In this document: in pieces, positions 63,891 through 64,000 of the stretch
How positions within the stretch are numbered: position 1 is the stretch's first letter
Layout of the letters: each line of letters opens with the position of its first letter
Source of the DNA: Rhodococcus pseudokoreensis
GTDB taxonomy: Bacteria > Actinomycetota > Actinomycetes > Mycobacteriales > Mycobacteriaceae
Assembly: GCF_017068395.1 (NCBI RefSeq)
Contig: NZ_CP070615.1
Span: 248,001-312,000 of the forward strand
Direction of reading: 5' to 3'
DNA: 64,000 bases
The notes under the pieces: model-generated
Told to the model about the DNA's origin: nothing
Seen by the model: the letters and a program-made list of their open reading frames with translations, nothing else
The model's database searches: none
Program-made: the position numbers and the translations under genes

Positions 63891-64000
63891 GCTGGGTTCT
63901 CCTCGACGCGAACCGGCGGCGCGGTGAGATCGGTTTCGGGGTGCAGGATGCGCAGATCGTCGCCGGTGCGGTGATGACCGGGAACACCTGGGCCGGCATG
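63887..64000 (-). CDS. Partial gene upstream of the CDF exporter
   Basis: Only the last 37 codons are visible, ending DDLRILHPETDLTAPPVRVEENPA, with an upstream HAGPGVPGHHRTG. The stop overlaps the CDF ATG. A His-containing tail directly before a CDF gene would suit an ArsR/SmtB-type metal sensor, but this fragment is too short to call. Confidence 0.5.
   Translation of the reverse strand, partial: HAGPGVPGHHRTGDDLRILHPETDLTAPPVRVEENPA

Overview
The window is high-GC, densely packed actinobacterial DNA. It shows ATGA/GTGA gene overlaps, many GTG starts, leaderless promoters, a lipobox L,D-transpeptidase and a PspA-PspAA-HtpX-PspAB cluster. A mycolic-acid actinomycete such as Rhodococcus or a relative is my best guess, by inference and not by any marker gene. 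The dominant theme is extracytoplasmic and cytosolic copper defence, assembled from several partly redundant modules that look like a plasmid or genomic-island accretion.

Layout. 1-1714: small membrane protein, TlpA-like thioredoxin lipoprotein and CcdA. 1784-3464: decayed mobile/mercury material (serine-recombinase pseudogene, intact merR with operator, truncated merB) and an orphan CsoR-type palindrome. 3626-14566: first copper block, mostly minus strand (TVP38 protein, L,D-transpeptidase, DUF305, DUF6153-like, CopC-CopD fusion, F510_1955-type lipoprotein, multicopper oxidase, MFS exporter plus cysteine-synthase-like PLP enzyme, second DUF6153-like protein). 14740-18314: ccdA remnant, M23 peptidase, SRPBCC protein, TetR with two membrane proteins. 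18353-25820: a methyltransferase gene split by a 6.26-kb element that encodes three large tyrosine recombinases and a small fourth protein; its MerR regulator is divergent. 26145-33049: EamA transporter, SHOCT protein, Psp membrane-stress operon and divergent ABC exporter. 33102-39167: copZ-copA operon diverging from a DUF2892 / small protein / CopB-like ATPase operon. 39213-47895: metabolic block (phosphoketolase, universal stress protein, nitrilase-Nudix fusion, GH65 phosphorylase, 38-aa membrane protein). 48324-60043: second copper block (CsoR, Met-repeat DUF305, CopZ, sensor kinase/response regulator, SHOCT protein, second multicopper oxidase, a 32-residue peptide that is 56% Met, an oxidase remnant, second CsoR, second CopA, periplasmic protein, CopZ). 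60111-64000: two MFS exporters, a CDF metal exporter and a partial gene.

How it could work together (inference): CopA/CopB ATPases fed by CopZ chaperones would move Cu(I) out of the cytosol. The Tat-exported multicopper oxidases would oxidise it. DUF305, CopC/D and Met-rich proteins would buffer it outside, and CcdA/TlpA would repair thiols. Three control layers can be read from the DNA: CsoR-type palindromes next to csoR, copZ and efflux genes; a BlaI/CopY-like inverted repeat at the TlpA-CcdA and oxidase promoters; and an 11-bp-spaced CTTCA direct repeat, probably for the local OmpR-type regulator, at four promoters including that of pspA.

The most interesting items are the precisely delimited tyrosine-recombinase element, the CTTCA-repeat regulon, the ultra-Met-rich micropeptide, and two short SD-led reading frames beginning Met-Cys downstream of regulator boxes.
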